37,114 bases of DNA, from positions 1-37,114 of the forward strand of contig CALFYL010000162.1 of the NCBI GenBank assembly GCA_937952135.1. The letters run 5' to 3'. Shown here piece by piece: positions 15,881 through 24,892 of the stretch (the stretch's first letter is position 1; each line of letters begins with the position of its first letter). Under the pieces are notes generated by a model, which ran no database searches, had not been told where the DNA came from, and was given only the letters and a program-made list of their open reading frames with translations. The position numbers and the translations under genes are program-made. This stretch comes from an uncultured Planctomycetia bacterium (GTDB lineage Bacteria > Planctomycetota > UBA1135 > GCA-002686595).

Positions 15881-15923
15881 GCACCGGGCGCCATCCTGCG
15901 AAGGACGACGCCCGGTGCTTTTT
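15881..15923. terminator. Strong hairpin with T-run behind gene E
   Basis: A 10-bp perfect stem GCACCGGGCG / CGCCCGGTGC (15881-15890, 15909-15918) is followed on the plus strand by five T. On the minus strand it is preceded by five A, so it could end gene E transcripts and also stop plus-strand readthrough. Confidence 0.75.
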
Positions 15924-15987
15924 GCAGCGTCGAAGCCGCTTCAGCGGCCGCCGGTCGGCAGCCGTCGAGCGGATCGAGCCGCGCCGA

Positions 15988-17853
15988 TCACGGCGTGTAG
16001 GTCAGGCGCACGCCCTGGCTCATGAACGAGTTCTTGCAGCTCACCGGGTCGCGGAACCAGCCCTGGACGTCGACCGTATCGCCGGCGCCGAAGGGCGCGC
16101 CGAGCGACGTCGGGTTGGCGAGTTGGAACGCGTTCCAGTCCTGGACCAGCGAGCCGTCGCACAGTCCGGCGGTGCCGGCGCTGTTCTGGACGCCGAGGCG
16201 CTGAACCGGATTCAGGATGCAGCGGAAGCTGTTGCCGCCGGCGCACCACGGAACGTTGACCTGGCCGTTGACGCCGTACAGCAGCATGCCGCTGCGGTCG
16301 CCCTCGACGTTCGAGACCGTCAGCACGCAGGTGTTGCTGTGCGCGACGTCCGGGTTGTCCGTGCCGAAGATCGTCGGGATGCAGCCGTTGCCCGTGCCCG
16401 GAGCTTGCGGGATGCAGAACGTCGGCAAGCCGCCGTTGTCGTCGAAGCACAGACGCCACGAAGCGATCGAGCCGGCGTCGCCGCTGACCCAGTCGTACAC
16501 CGTGAGCGTCCACAAGCCCGAAGCCACCGGGATCGCGCTGAGCGGCGTGTTGAAGATGCCGTTCGTGCCGTCGACCCACGAGCCGAAGCTCTGGTCGTAG
16601 TTGCCGACCGGAATGTCGGTCGTGCCGGGGCAGGTGGTCGGCCACGACGCACCAGCGGTCTCGTAGATCGAGTAGTCGCCGTTGAGGTCGCAGTTGAAGC
16701 CGGCGCCCGATGTGGTGAAGCCCACGCGGTGGACGATGTTGTGCATGCCGCCCGTCGGGTCGGTCAGCACCATCTGCACGTCGCCGATCCAGGTGTGCTG
16801 CGCGCCCGTGAGTTCGACCTTGACGATCTGCGACGCGCCCGTCGGCACATTCACCAAGTACGACTGCTGGAACGGAGTCGCCGGAAGGGTGGCCGGCCAA
16901 ACCGCGCCCGTGCCGCCCGTGCCGCTCGCGGGAACCGCGCCGCCGGGACCGCCGGAGACGCAAACCGACGACGGCGGCGGCGCCGGGACGTCGAAGGTGC
17001 GCGGCACGGCGTAGGGGCCCGAGCCCGTTGCGTTCACGCCGCGCACCGTCCACGTGTGGACGCCCGGCGCGAGAACCGGCGCTGCGAACGAGGTCGAAGC
17101 GACGTTCGTCACGACACCGTCGAGATCGACGTCGTAGCTGCTCGCGCAGTTGACGGCCGCCCAAGTGAGCGTCACCGGATTGGTGGCGGTCGCGGCGTTC
17201 GCGGGCGAGGAGAGCACCGGCGCAGCGGTCGGCGCGGCGGGCGGAACCGGGTTGCCGAAGCACAGGTCCCAGCTCGTCAGCGCGCCGGAGTCACCGCTCG
17301 CCCAGTCCATGGCGATCAGGTTCCAGGTGCCGGTCGCGGCCGGGATGGAGTCGAGGGTCGTGTTGTTGATGCCGTTCGTGCCGTTGGGCCAAGCGCCGAA
17401 GAACTGGTCGTAAGCTCCGGGCGTGAGGATCGTCGTGCCCGAGCACGTCGCGGGGTACGTGAGCCCCGTGGTGCAGGCCGGAACGATCGCGTAGTCGCCG
17501 TTGAAGTCGCAGCTTCCGGCGCGGCGAACGAGCAGGTTGTGGCGCCCGCCGCTCGGGTCCTCGAGGACCAGGTGGACGTCGTTGACCCAGGTGTGCGTGA
17601 AGCCGAAGAACTTGACCTCGGTCACGACCGTCGCGCCGGGGGGCAGGCTGGCCACGGTGAGCGGATAGAGGCTCACCGACGTGGGAAGCGTGCCGGGGAA
17701 CGTGCCGCCGCCGCCGGTGCCGGACAGCGGGACGAGGCCGCCGTTGGCGACGCCAACTTCGCAGCCGAGGGTCTGCGCCTGCGCTGCGGCTGCGAGGGCC
17801 GCCAGTGCGACGACCGTGCTGGCCGAGCGCTGAAGATTCGAAACGAAACTCAT
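15988..17853 (-). CDS. Exported P-domain/FN3 repeat protein E
   Basis: 621 residues. Signal peptide (MSFVSNLQRSASTVVALAAL, ending AQAQ), linker TLGCEVGVANGG shared with D, P-domain 1 (HTWVNDVHLVLEDPSG; GTWNLIAMDWASGDSG), FN3-like domain (VHTWTVRGVNATGSGPY), and P-domain 2 (HTWIGDVQMVLTDPTG; LWTLTVYDWVSGDAG; SWRLCFD). The CTD is of the first type (FCIPQAPGTGNGCIPT ... GWFRDPVSCKNSFMSQG), like A and B. Leader and start context match D (GAGCTCTTCTCC directly before the ATG). The change of CTD type relative to its sister D is the clearest sign of domain exchange in the family. Cell-surface or secreted location is inferred from the signal peptide; there is no LPXTG, PEP-CTERM or lipobox motif. Confidence 0.88.
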   Translation of the reverse strand: MSFVSNLQRSASTVVALAALAAAAQAQTLGCEVGVANGGLVPLSGTGGGGTFPGTLPTSVSLYPLTVASLPPGATVVTEVKFFGFTHTWVNDVHLVLEDPSGGRHNLLVRRAGSCDFNGDYAIVPACTTGLTYPATCSGTTILTPGAYDQFFGAWPNGTNGINNTTLDSIPAATGTWNLIAMDWASGDSGALTSWDLCFGNPVPPAAPTAAPVLSSPANAATATNPVTLTWAAVNCASSYDVDLDGVVTNVASTSFAAPVLAPGVHTWTVRGVNATGSGPYAVPRTFDVPAPPPSSVCVSGGPGGAVPASGTGGTGAVWPATLPATPFQQSYLVNVPTGASQIVKVELTGAQHTWIGDVQMVLTDPTGGMHNIVHRVGFTTSGAGFNCDLNGDYSIYETAGASWPTTCPGTTDIPVGNYDQSFGSWVDGTNGIFNTPLSAIPVASGLWTLTVYDWVSGDAGSIASWRLCFDDNGGLPTFCIPQAPGTGNGCIPTIFGTDNPDVAHSNTCVLTVSNVEGDRSGMLLYGVNGQVNVPWCAGGNSFRCILNPVQRLGVQNSAGTAGLCDGSLVQDWNAFQLANPTSLGAPFGAGDTVDVQGWFRDPVSCKNSFMSQGVRLTYTP

Positions 17854-18104
17854 GGAGAAGAGCTCCCAGAAGAACAGATGAGGGAAGACAAAGATGTTGA
17901 GGAGGTGACCCTCCCTCTCAGGCTCGCCAAGGACAGTCCGGGGGGGCCTGGGCTCGGCGCAGGGGCGCGCCTAGCCTCCTCAGTCTATGCCGATCCTGGG
18001 AATTCGGGGCCCCCCGCGCCGAATCCGGCTTCCTTCCGGGCGGCTCCGCGAGCCCTCCCTTGCCGAGTTTCCCGTACGCCCCCCGCTCCGCCGGCGGGTC
18101 CGGT

Positions 18105-19481
18105 TCACACTCCGCTGCGCACCGCCCAGACCAGGAACACCGCGACCACGAGGTAGATCTTCCCGAGCAGCGGCAGGATGAAGCGCGCCCAACGCTCGAA
18201 GGGAATCCGGCCCAGGGCGAGCATGCCCATGAGCAGCGCGTTGGTCGGCACGATCATGTTCGTGAACCCGTCGCCGAACTGGTAGGCGAACACCGCGACC
18301 TCGCGCGAGACCCCGGTGATGTCGGCGAGCGGCGCCATGATCGGCATGGTCACGTACGCCTGCCCCGATCCCGAGGGGATGAAGAAGTTCGTGATCGACT
18401 GCACCGCGAGCATCCCCAGCGCCGCCAGATCGGGCGTGCCCTGCTGCAGCGGTTGCGCGAGCCCGTGGATCACCGTGTCGATCACGCGGCCCTCGTTCAG
18501 CATCTGCTCGATCGTGCGCGCAAAGCCGATCAGCAGCGCCGTGGTCGTCATCTCCGCCGCGCCAGTGCAGAACTCGGCGGCGACCTTGTTCGGCGACATG
18601 CGTGCGACGACCGCCGAGAGGATCGCGATGGCGAAGAACACCGCCGCGAGCTCGGTGAGGTACCAGTCGTAGGCCTTGATCCCCCACACGAACAGGCCGA
18701 TCGCCGCGGCGAACATCGCGATGATTCCGCCGCGCGCGGCCGTGAAGCGCTGGTCCTTCGGCATCTCGAAACCGCTCGAATAGTCGATCCCGGCGACGAG
18801 GCTCCTCGAAGGATCGGCCTTGATCCGCGCCACGTAGCGCATCGTGTGGTGCACGGAGATCGCGAGGCAGATCGCGAGCAGGCTCCAGCGCAGGCCCTGG
18901 TTCGACGCGAGCTCCACGCCGGCGATGCGCTGGCCGATCATCACCGTGAACGGATTGAGCGCCGCGCAGCCGTAGCCGACGCCGGCGCCGATGTAGACGA
19001 TCGCCATCGCGACGATCGCGTCCATCTTCAGCGCGAGGCACATCGTCACGAGCACCGGGATGAAGGGCATGTACTCCTCGGCCATCCCGATCGTCGAAGC
19101 TCCGATCGCGAGCAGCGTCATGATCCCGGCCACGAGCAAGGCGGGCTTGCCGCCCACGTGCCGGATGGCCGCGCCGATCAGCGCGTCGATGGCGCCCGTC
19201 GCGCGCACGACGCCGATCACTCCGCCGACGATGAACACGAAGAAGATGATGTCCGCGCCCTTCTCGAGGCCCTTGGGGATGAGCGTGAGAAACGCGTGCC
19301 ACGGCACGCGCGCCGCGTCGACGGCCGCGTAGGTCCCGGGCACGACCATCAGCTTCCCGGTCGCCGGATCGGGCACGCGCTGGAACTCGCCCGGTGTCAA
19401 CGCGTAGGTCGCGATCTGCGCGAGCACGATCATCGCGAAGATCAGCACCAGCGAATGCGGAAAGCGGCTCTTGGACTGCAC
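18105..19481 (-). CDS. YfcC-family carrier (DcuC/C4-dicarboxylate-carrier-like)
   Basis: 458 residues from the GTG at 19481, preceded by AGGAG at 6-nt spacing; the open frame runs 58 codons further but that part is Arg/Ala-rich and unlike the family. About a dozen hydrophobic segments are visible, starting with SLVLIFAMIVLAQIATYAL. Family features include TPGEF after the first segment, the re-entrant-like stretch VGYGCAALNPFTVMIGQ near the middle, and SITNFFIPSGSGQAYVTMPIMAPLAD plus FAYQFGDGFTNMIVPTNALLMGML near the end. Members of COG1288 are inner-membrane carriers related to anaerobic C4-dicarboxylate transporters; substrates are generally unproven (amino acids, peptides or acids). It is transcribed divergently from the lactonase-like lipoprotein gene. 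Short GC-rich DNA with a weak hairpin (ATTCGG/CCGAAT near 18002-18024) lies beyond its stop. Confidence 0.88.
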   Translation of the reverse strand: MQSKSRFPHSLVLIFAMIVLAQIATYALTPGEFQRVPDPATGKLMVVPGTYAAVDAARVPWHAFLTLIPKGLEKGADIIFFVFIVGGVIGVVRATGAIDALIGAAIRHVGGKPALLVAGIMTLLAIGASTIGMAEEYMPFIPVLVTMCLALKMDAIVAMAIVYIGAGVGYGCAALNPFTVMIGQRIAGVELASNQGLRWSLLAICLAISVHHTMRYVARIKADPSRSLVAGIDYSSGFEMPKDQRFTAARGGIIAMFAAAIGLFVWGIKAYDWYLTELAAVFFAIAILSAVVARMSPNKVAAEFCTGAAEMTTTALLIGFARTIEQMLNEGRVIDTVIHGLAQPLQQGTPDLAALGMLAVQSITNFFIPSGSGQAYVTMPIMAPLADITGVSREVAVFAYQFGDGFTNMIVPTNALLMGMLALGRIPFERWARFILPLLGKIYLVVAVFLVWAVRSGV

Positions 19482-19690
19482 GAACGCTCCTGCGGCGACG
19501 GGGGGACGAGACGGGCTGCGGCGCACGTTAGCGGCTGGGCGCGCGGGCGTCAGCGCGCATTCCAGCGGTCCGCGCTCGCGCCGCGCTCGTTCCTGCCGCT
19601 GAGACGCCCGGCGCCGCGCGGCAAAAGCGCGAAGCGAAAGCCTCCGATGTAGCAAGCGAAGTCGCCTCGCCGGCGGCCGAGAGGCACTCC

Positions 19691-22354
19691 ATGATCACGC
19701 ACACTTCGCACCACGTCCGCACGGGTTCCGCCCTGACCGTTCTCACGCTCCTGCTCGCCGGTTGCGGCGGAGGCGGCGGCGGAAGCGGCAAACGACCTCC
19801 GGTGGCGCTGAGCTACGCCGACAGCTCGCCGACCTACGACCTGTGCGGCGACATCACGCCGAACACGCCCTCGCACTCGGGCGGCATCGCCACGGCGTAC
19901 TCGATTCAGCCCGCGCTGCCGGCGGGCTTGAGCTTCGACACCACGACGGGCGTGATCTCGGGCGCCCCGAGCTCGACGTCGGCCTCGACGAGCTACACCG
20001 TCGTCGCGTCGAACGCCTACGGGCAGACGTCGACCGCCATCACGCTCGAAGTCGCCCACGAGCTGCCTGCGGGGCTCGAGTATCCCGACCTCGCCCAGGA
20101 GCTCGGCCGCGGCGTGTTCGTCGAGCTCCTCCCGCAACTCGCCGCCGGTTACGGCACGACTTGGAGCGTCAGCGCGGGCGCGCTCCCGGCGGGCCTCTCG
20201 CTCGATCCGGCGACCGGGATCATCTCGGGGGTGCCGAGCACGCTCGAGACCTCCAACTTCTCGATCACCGTCGAGGACTGCGCCGCCGCGACGACCTTCG
20301 ATTCCTTCGTCGCCGACATCGTGCCGCCCTACACGCGCGGCGCGTGCGCCGTCGACGCCTCGACCGGCGCCGTGCGCGCGTTCGTGCGCGCCCCCGCCAC
20401 GGGCGCGCTGCTCCACCACGGCAAGCAATGGAGCGCCGACAACGTGTCGCAGGTCGCCGTCCACCCCTGGAACCACCTCGTGTTCACGGCCGCGGACGGC
20501 GTGATCTCGGTCCTGCGCTCCGACACGCGCTCGCTCGAACTCACCGCGAGCGGCGAGAGCGTCTCGATCGGCGCGACGACGATCACCGACCTCGCCTGCA
20601 CGAACGATGGCCGCTTCCTGTTCGCGACGAGCGTGCTCGGCCTCGTGCACGGCTTCTCGATCGACACGACCAGCGGCGAGTTGACGCCGACGCCGATCGC
20701 CTCGGTCTCGACCGGCGCGTCGCCGGTTCAGATCGCGATCGACGCCGGCGACTCGTGGCTCTACGTCGCCAACCAGGGCGACGACACGATCGGCGCCTTC
20801 GCGATCGATTCGCTCGACGGCAATCTGACCGCGCTCGGAACGACCGCGAGCGGCGACGGAGTGCGCGCCCTCGGGTTCAACTCGGACAGCTCGCGCTTGT
20901 ACGCCGCGTGCGAGACCGCGACGAGCTTGTACGGCTACGAAGTCGACGCGTTCACCGGCGCGTTGACGCCGAGCGCCTGGAGCCCCGCGAGCATCGCCGC
21001 CAGCGGTGTGAGCGCGATGGCGATCCGTCCTGACGACACGGTGCTCTACGTCGGCTTCGAAGCCGCGGCGCTGCTGCGCGCCTTCGACCTCGATGCGCTC
21101 ACAGGCGCGCCGACCGACGCTCTGTTCGCCAACGCGACCGCGAACTCCAACACGCGCCAACTCGCGATCGATCCGCGCAACGGCCACCTGTACTCGGCGC
21201 ACGAAGGCGGCGAGCTGCAGAGCTGGAGCATCGACGTGAGCGGAGCGCTCAGCGCCGCGAGCGTCGGCGTGACGCAGGCCGGCGCCGAAGCGACGGAGTT
21301 CGCGCTGGTGTTCGGCCACGGCGAATGGCGTCCGACGACGCGCTCGGTCTACGTGACGAGCCTCGCGACGGACGGCGTGTGGGAGTACGCCTTCGACAGC
21401 CTCACGGGCGCGCTCACCGCGAACACCGGCACGCCGGTCGCCACGGGCATCAATCCGCAGACGATCAGCGTCCACCGGTTCGCCGACCGCGCGATCGTCG
21501 CGCACCGCTCGCCGGGCACGCAGAACGCTCTCAGCGTCCACCGCCTCGACAACACCGGCTCGCTCGGCGCGGGCTCGGGCTTCGGCCAGAGCACCGGCAA
21601 CGTCGGCTTCGACCTCGAGCGCAGCGGCCGGTTCGGCTACATGGTTCGCAACGGCGCGAACAGCAACACCGCGGTGCTCACGAGCTACGCCTTCGACGCG
21701 GAGAGTTCCGCGCTCGACGTGCTCGGCACGAGCTCGTTCAACGCCAGCCCCTGGCCGCCGAGCGTCGACCCCTCGGGCTCGCTGATCGTCGTCCCCGACT
21801 CGGGCGCCGACCAGCTCGACGTCTTCGAGATCGATCCGAGCACGGGCCTCGCGAGCTACTCGGGCTCGGTCTCCACCGGCGGCTCGGATCCCTTCCGCGC
21901 CGTGTTCGATCCGACGGGCCGCTTCGTGTACGCCGCGCACCTGGGCTCGGACTCGATCGCCGTCTTCTCGGTCGACCTCGAGAGCCTCACGCTCACGCCG
22001 CTCGCCGGCTCGCCCTTCGCCACCGCGGTCACGCCGCTGGTGATGGGCATCGGAACGAACGGAACGGCGCTCATGATCGCCGACACCGCGCAGGGCCAGT
22101 GGGAGTACTTCACGATCGACCAGGATCCGTCGACGCTCGCCGTCGACGGTTCGATCGCGCAGGTCGGCACGGGCGTGCAGGCCGGCATGGCGCTGCTCCG
22201 CTTCGACATCAGCGACACGCACATCCTGTGGGTGCTGTCGGGAACGGACCGCATCCGTTCGAGCCCGATCACGGCGCCGGGCGTGCTCGGCGCTCCCGTC
22301 AGCGACCTCTCCGTCGGCGCTCAGATCACGAGCATGGCGCTGCGCACGCGCTGA
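19691..22354 (+). CDS. Lipoprotein with putative-Ig repeats and lactonase-type beta-propeller
   Basis: 887 residues. The N-terminal signal ends in a lipobox (TLLLAGCG, Cys about 25) and a Gly run. Two putative-Ig (He_PIG-like) repeats follow, each with the tell-tale LPAGLSxDxxTGxISGxPS pattern (about residues 75-98 and 168-190). From about 215 the chain is a long series of propeller-blade repeats typical of PF10282 (LYVANQGDDTIGAFAIDSLDGNLTAL, FVYAAHLGSDSIAVFSVDLESL). Family members related to 6-phosphogluconolactonase hydrolyse lactones, but many exported ones, especially with extra Ig repeats, are probably binding proteins. No known catalytic residues could be confirmed. The ribosome binding site AGAGG precedes the ATG. 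Placement on the outer surface is inferred from the lipobox. Confidence 0.87.
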   Translation: MITHTSHHVRTGSALTVLTLLLAGCGGGGGGSGKRPPVALSYADSSPTYDLCGDITPNTPSHSGGIATAYSIQPALPAGLSFDTTTGVISGAPSSTSASTSYTVVASNAYGQTSTAITLEVAHELPAGLEYPDLAQELGRGVFVELLPQLAAGYGTTWSVSAGALPAGLSLDPATGIISGVPSTLETSNFSITVEDCAAATTFDSFVADIVPPYTRGACAVDASTGAVRAFVRAPATGALLHHGKQWSADNVSQVAVHPWNHLVFTAADGVISVLRSDTRSLELTASGESVSIGATTITDLACTNDGRFLFATSVLGLVHGFSIDTTSGELTPTPIASVSTGASPVQIAIDAGDSWLYVANQGDDTIGAFAIDSLDGNLTALGTTASGDGVRALGFNSDSSRLYAACETATSLYGYEVDAFTGALTPSAWSPASIAASGVSAMAIRPDDTVLYVGFEAAALLRAFDLDALTGAPTDALFANATANSNTRQLAIDPRNGHLYSAHEGGELQSWSIDVSGALSAASVGVTQAGAEATEFALVFGHGEWRPTTRSVYVTSLATDGVWEYAFDSLTGALTANTGTPVATGINPQTISVHRFADRAIVAHRSPGTQNALSVHRLDNTGSLGAGSGFGQSTGNVGFDLERSGRFGYMVRNGANSNTAVLTSYAFDAESSALDVLGTSSFNASPWPPSVDPSGSLIVVPDSGADQLDVFEIDPSTGLASYSGSVSTGGSDPFRAVFDPTGRFVYAAHLGSDSIAVFSVDLESLTLTPLAGSPFATAVTPLVMGIGTNGTALMIADTAQGQWEYFTIDQDPSTLAVDGSIAQVGTGVQAGMALLRFDISDTHILWVLSGTDRIRSSPITAPGVLGAPVSDLSVGAQITSMALRTR

Positions 22355-22399
22355 TCGCATCCGACGGTCGAAACCTCCAGCGCGCCGCCGCGCGTCGCT

Positions 22400-23461
22400 T
22401 CACAGCGGCAGCGGCGGCGCCTCCATGTCCTGGAACACTTCGCGCGCCGCGACGCCGTGGCGCTCGAGCACCGGCGCGAGCGCGCTGCGGTAGTCGATCG
22501 AGCCGGCAAGGTCCCCGGGGCCGATCAAGTCGCCGGGCGCGAGCCCGCGCCAGCGTTGGTGCACTCCGCCGCGCACGCCGCCTCCGAGCACGAACATCGC
22601 GAAGCCGTGGCCGTGGTCGGCGCCGAGCGCGGAGTTGAACGCGACGCGCCGGCCGAATTCGGTGTAGACGACGACGCTCGTGCGCGCGAAGTGCTCGCCG
22701 AGGTCGCGCGCGAAGTTCGCGAGCCCGGCCCCGAGCTCGCGCAGGAGCGGCGCGAGGAACTGCGCCTGTGCGACGTGCGAATCCCAGCCGTGCAGGTCGA
22801 GGCACACAGCCGCCGGCCGCGCGCCGCGCTTGATCAAGCGCGCCGTCTGCGCGAGCTGCTGCGCGAAGGGCTCGCTCCCCCACTCGACTCCGTCCGCGGG
22901 GCGGTACGGCGCGCTGGCGATCTCGCGCAACTGCGCCAGCGCGGTGCGCGTGTTCGCCGCGGACTCGGCGAGCAGCGGATCCGCTTCATAGAGCGAAGCG
23001 AGGCGTTCCGAGAGCTCCGCGACGCGCGGGCCCGGGTCGAGATCCGCGAGCTCGCGCAGCGCCGTCGCGGGCGCGCCGCCGCGCAGGCTCTCAGGCAGCG
23101 TGTCGCCAAAGGCCATCGCCGGCAACGTGCCGCCGCGCGCCTTCGCGTAGCGCGCGATCCATCCGCCCGCCGCTGCCGGGCCGCCTCGTTCGAGCAGCGG
23201 TTGCGCATAGAAGTGCGAGCGCGTGTCGTCGGAGCTTCCCGCGTCGACGACGACGGCGAGCTGACCCTCGCGCCACAACGGTGCGAGCGCGTCGAGCTCC
23301 GGCGCCAGCGCGAACAGCCCATCGAGCTGCTCGCCACGTCCTTCGCCGACGGCGCCGACCGGCCGCGCGCGGTGGTATTCGGGATCTCCGACCGCGGGCA
23401 CGAGCGCGAGCCCGTCGGCGCCGCCGCGCAGAAAAATCGTCACGAGCGTTTCGTTCAGCAT
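22400..23461 (-). CDS. DUF1501 domain protein
   Basis: 353 residues from the ATG that overlaps the DUF1800 stop by seven bases (ATGCTGA). DUF1501 landmarks: FLRGGADGLALVPAVGDPEYHRARP near residue 10, SHFYAQPLLERG, VCLDLHGWDSHVAQ, and the C-terminal TEFGRRVAFNSALGADHGHGFAMFVLGGGVRGG. The fold is related to alkaline-phosphatase/sulfatase-like enzymes, but no reaction is established. Most planctomycete members carry a twin-arginine leader; this one begins directly at the domain, so it would need a partner to be exported or acts inside the cell. It is the last gene of the sigma-factor operon. Its stop faces the lipoprotein gene end 46 bp away. Confidence 0.9.
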   Translation of the reverse strand: MLNETLVTIFLRGGADGLALVPAVGDPEYHRARPVGAVGEGRGEQLDGLFALAPELDALAPLWREGQLAVVVDAGSSDDTRSHFYAQPLLERGGPAAAGGWIARYAKARGGTLPAMAFGDTLPESLRGGAPATALRELADLDPGPRVAELSERLASLYEADPLLAESAANTRTALAQLREIASAPYRPADGVEWGSEPFAQQLAQTARLIKRGARPAAVCLDLHGWDSHVAQAQFLAPLLRELGAGLANFARDLGEHFARTSVVVYTEFGRRVAFNSALGADHGHGFAMFVLGGGVRGGVHQRWRGLAPGDLIGPGDLAGSIDYRSALAPVLERHGVAAREVFQDMEAPPLPL

Positions 23462-24888
23462 CGTTGGAACCCCGGGCACGAGAGGATTCCGGCGAGCGCC
23501 GCCGCGTCGTCGCCTTGCTCGAACGCGCGCAACTCGGCGTCGCTGGCGGCGCGGCCCAGACACGCTTGCGCGAGCCGCTCGCGGCCTCCGGCCCGCGCGA
23601 GCAACCCTTGCGCGTCGACGCGCGCCGCTTTCAGTCCGCCGTGCGCGAGCTCGTCGGCGAACCGCCAGCGGCCGAGCAGTCCCGCGCGCCAGTGCGCGGC
23701 CTCGTCGGGGTAGCCGTCGGGCGTCGGCCACGAGTACGGCGCGTGTCCGAGACGCTCGAGGCGCTGGAGCAGCGCGTCATCGGGCTCGCAGTGCGCATCG
23801 CACGCGCGCAGCGCCGACGCAACGAAGTGGAGCGGCCGCTTGAGCTTGAGCTCGCGCGCCTCGCGAAACTCCGAGCTCGTCAGGAGCGAATGCAGCGCGG
23901 TGGAAAGCTCGCCGTCGCTGCTGCGAAAACTCGCCGCGACGCTCTCGACGAGGCTCGCGGGCGGAACGTCGGCCACGAAGCGCGCGCACAACTTTCTCGC
24001 GACGTGGTTCGCCGTCGCCGGATGCGCACAGACGACGTCGAGCACGCGCTCGACCTCGTCGGCGCCGAGGCCGTCCGCCAGCGAGACGCCGAGCAAGTCC
24101 TTCGCGCCCGCGTCGTGACGCTCTGCGGCAAAGCTCACCTTCGCCTTGCGCGATTCGCCGAGGCCTCGAGACGTCCAGCCGCTGAGCGCCCGCGCGAGCT
24201 CTTGCACGTCGCGCTGCGTGTAGCCGCCGCCGAGCCCCAGGGTGTGCAGCTCGAGCAGCTCGCGCGCGTAGTTCTCGTTCGGCGCACCCTCATCGGCGCG
24301 GTTGAGGCGCCCGTCGAGGTACCAGAGCATCGCGGGATGCAGCAGCACGGCGCGCAGGAGCTCGCGAAAGCGTCCGAACACGTGCGGGCGCAGGGCGTCG
24401 CGCTCGAAGCTCGTCGCGAGCCACGCGCACTCGCCCTTGCCGAGGCTCAAGCTGAAGTGGTCGCGCCACACGTCGAGCACGGCCTCGCGCAACCGTCGCT
24501 CGCTGTGCACGGCGCCGAGCACCACGACGGCCTGCAACTCGCGCCGAACGACGTGCTCGTGGAACTCGTAGAGCTCGCCCGCCGGCGCGCTCCACGTCTC
24601 GAAGCGCCGCAGGCGCGACTCGAACGCTCGATCGTCGATCGACTCGGGCGCGAGCTGGCGCTCGATCCACTGCGCCGCGCGCTCGCCCGTCTCGCGTTCG
24701 GCGGGCCGCGCACCGAAGCCGCAGCGCGCGAGCAAGTGCTCGAGCTCGGGCTCGCCGAGCGCTTCGGGCCAGGGCTTGGGCGCGTCGCTCCGGCGCGCGA
24801 GCCACGTCACCGCGGGCGCCGCTCCGAGGCTCGCGAACAACCACGCCGCGCCGAGCGAGGCCAGCACTTCCCTGCGCGAGGCCGCCAT
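23455..24888 (-). CDS. DUF1800 domain protein with Tat-like leader
   Basis: 477 residues from the ATG chosen because it opens a twin-arginine-like leader (ASRREVLASLGAAWLFASLG). The DUF1800 pattern follows: HLLARCGFGARPAERE near residue 50, VLDVWRDHFSLSL, WYLDGRLNRADEGAPNENYARELLELHTLG in the middle, GYTQRDVQELARALSGWT, then HPATANHVARKLCARFV. DUF1800 and DUF1501 are a standing pair in planctomycetes and some other bacteria. They are thought to work together at the cell envelope, but their biochemical role is unknown. It is coupled to the downstream DUF1501 gene by a 7-base overlap and lies 4 bases after the preceding membrane-protein gene. Confidence 0.9.
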   Translation of the reverse strand: MAASRREVLASLGAAWLFASLGAAPAVTWLARRSDAPKPWPEALGEPELEHLLARCGFGARPAERETGERAAQWIERQLAPESIDDRAFESRLRRFETWSAPAGELYEFHEHVVRRELQAVVVLGAVHSERRLREAVLDVWRDHFSLSLGKGECAWLATSFERDALRPHVFGRFRELLRAVLLHPAMLWYLDGRLNRADEGAPNENYARELLELHTLGLGGGYTQRDVQELARALSGWTSRGLGESRKAKVSFAAERHDAGAKDLLGVSLADGLGADEVERVLDVVCAHPATANHVARKLCARFVADVPPASLVESVAASFRSSDGELSTALHSLLTSSEFREARELKLKRPLHFVASALRACDAHCEPDDALLQRLERLGHAPYSWPTPDGYPDEAAHWRAGLLGRWRFADELAHGGLKAARVDAQGLLARAGGRERLAQACLGRAASDAELRAFEQGDDAAALAGILSCPGFQRC

Positions 24889-24892
24889 GGCG

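Larger units (their letters stand above)
15590..15987. other. Gene-free region between D and E
   Basis: Upstream region of gene D (with C-rich and G-rich runs at 15610-15655 and a candidate -10, TATCAT, at 15715-15720), about 150 bp without recognisable content, and a strong hairpin with a T-run at 15881-15923. No credible coding frame. Confidence 0.65.
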
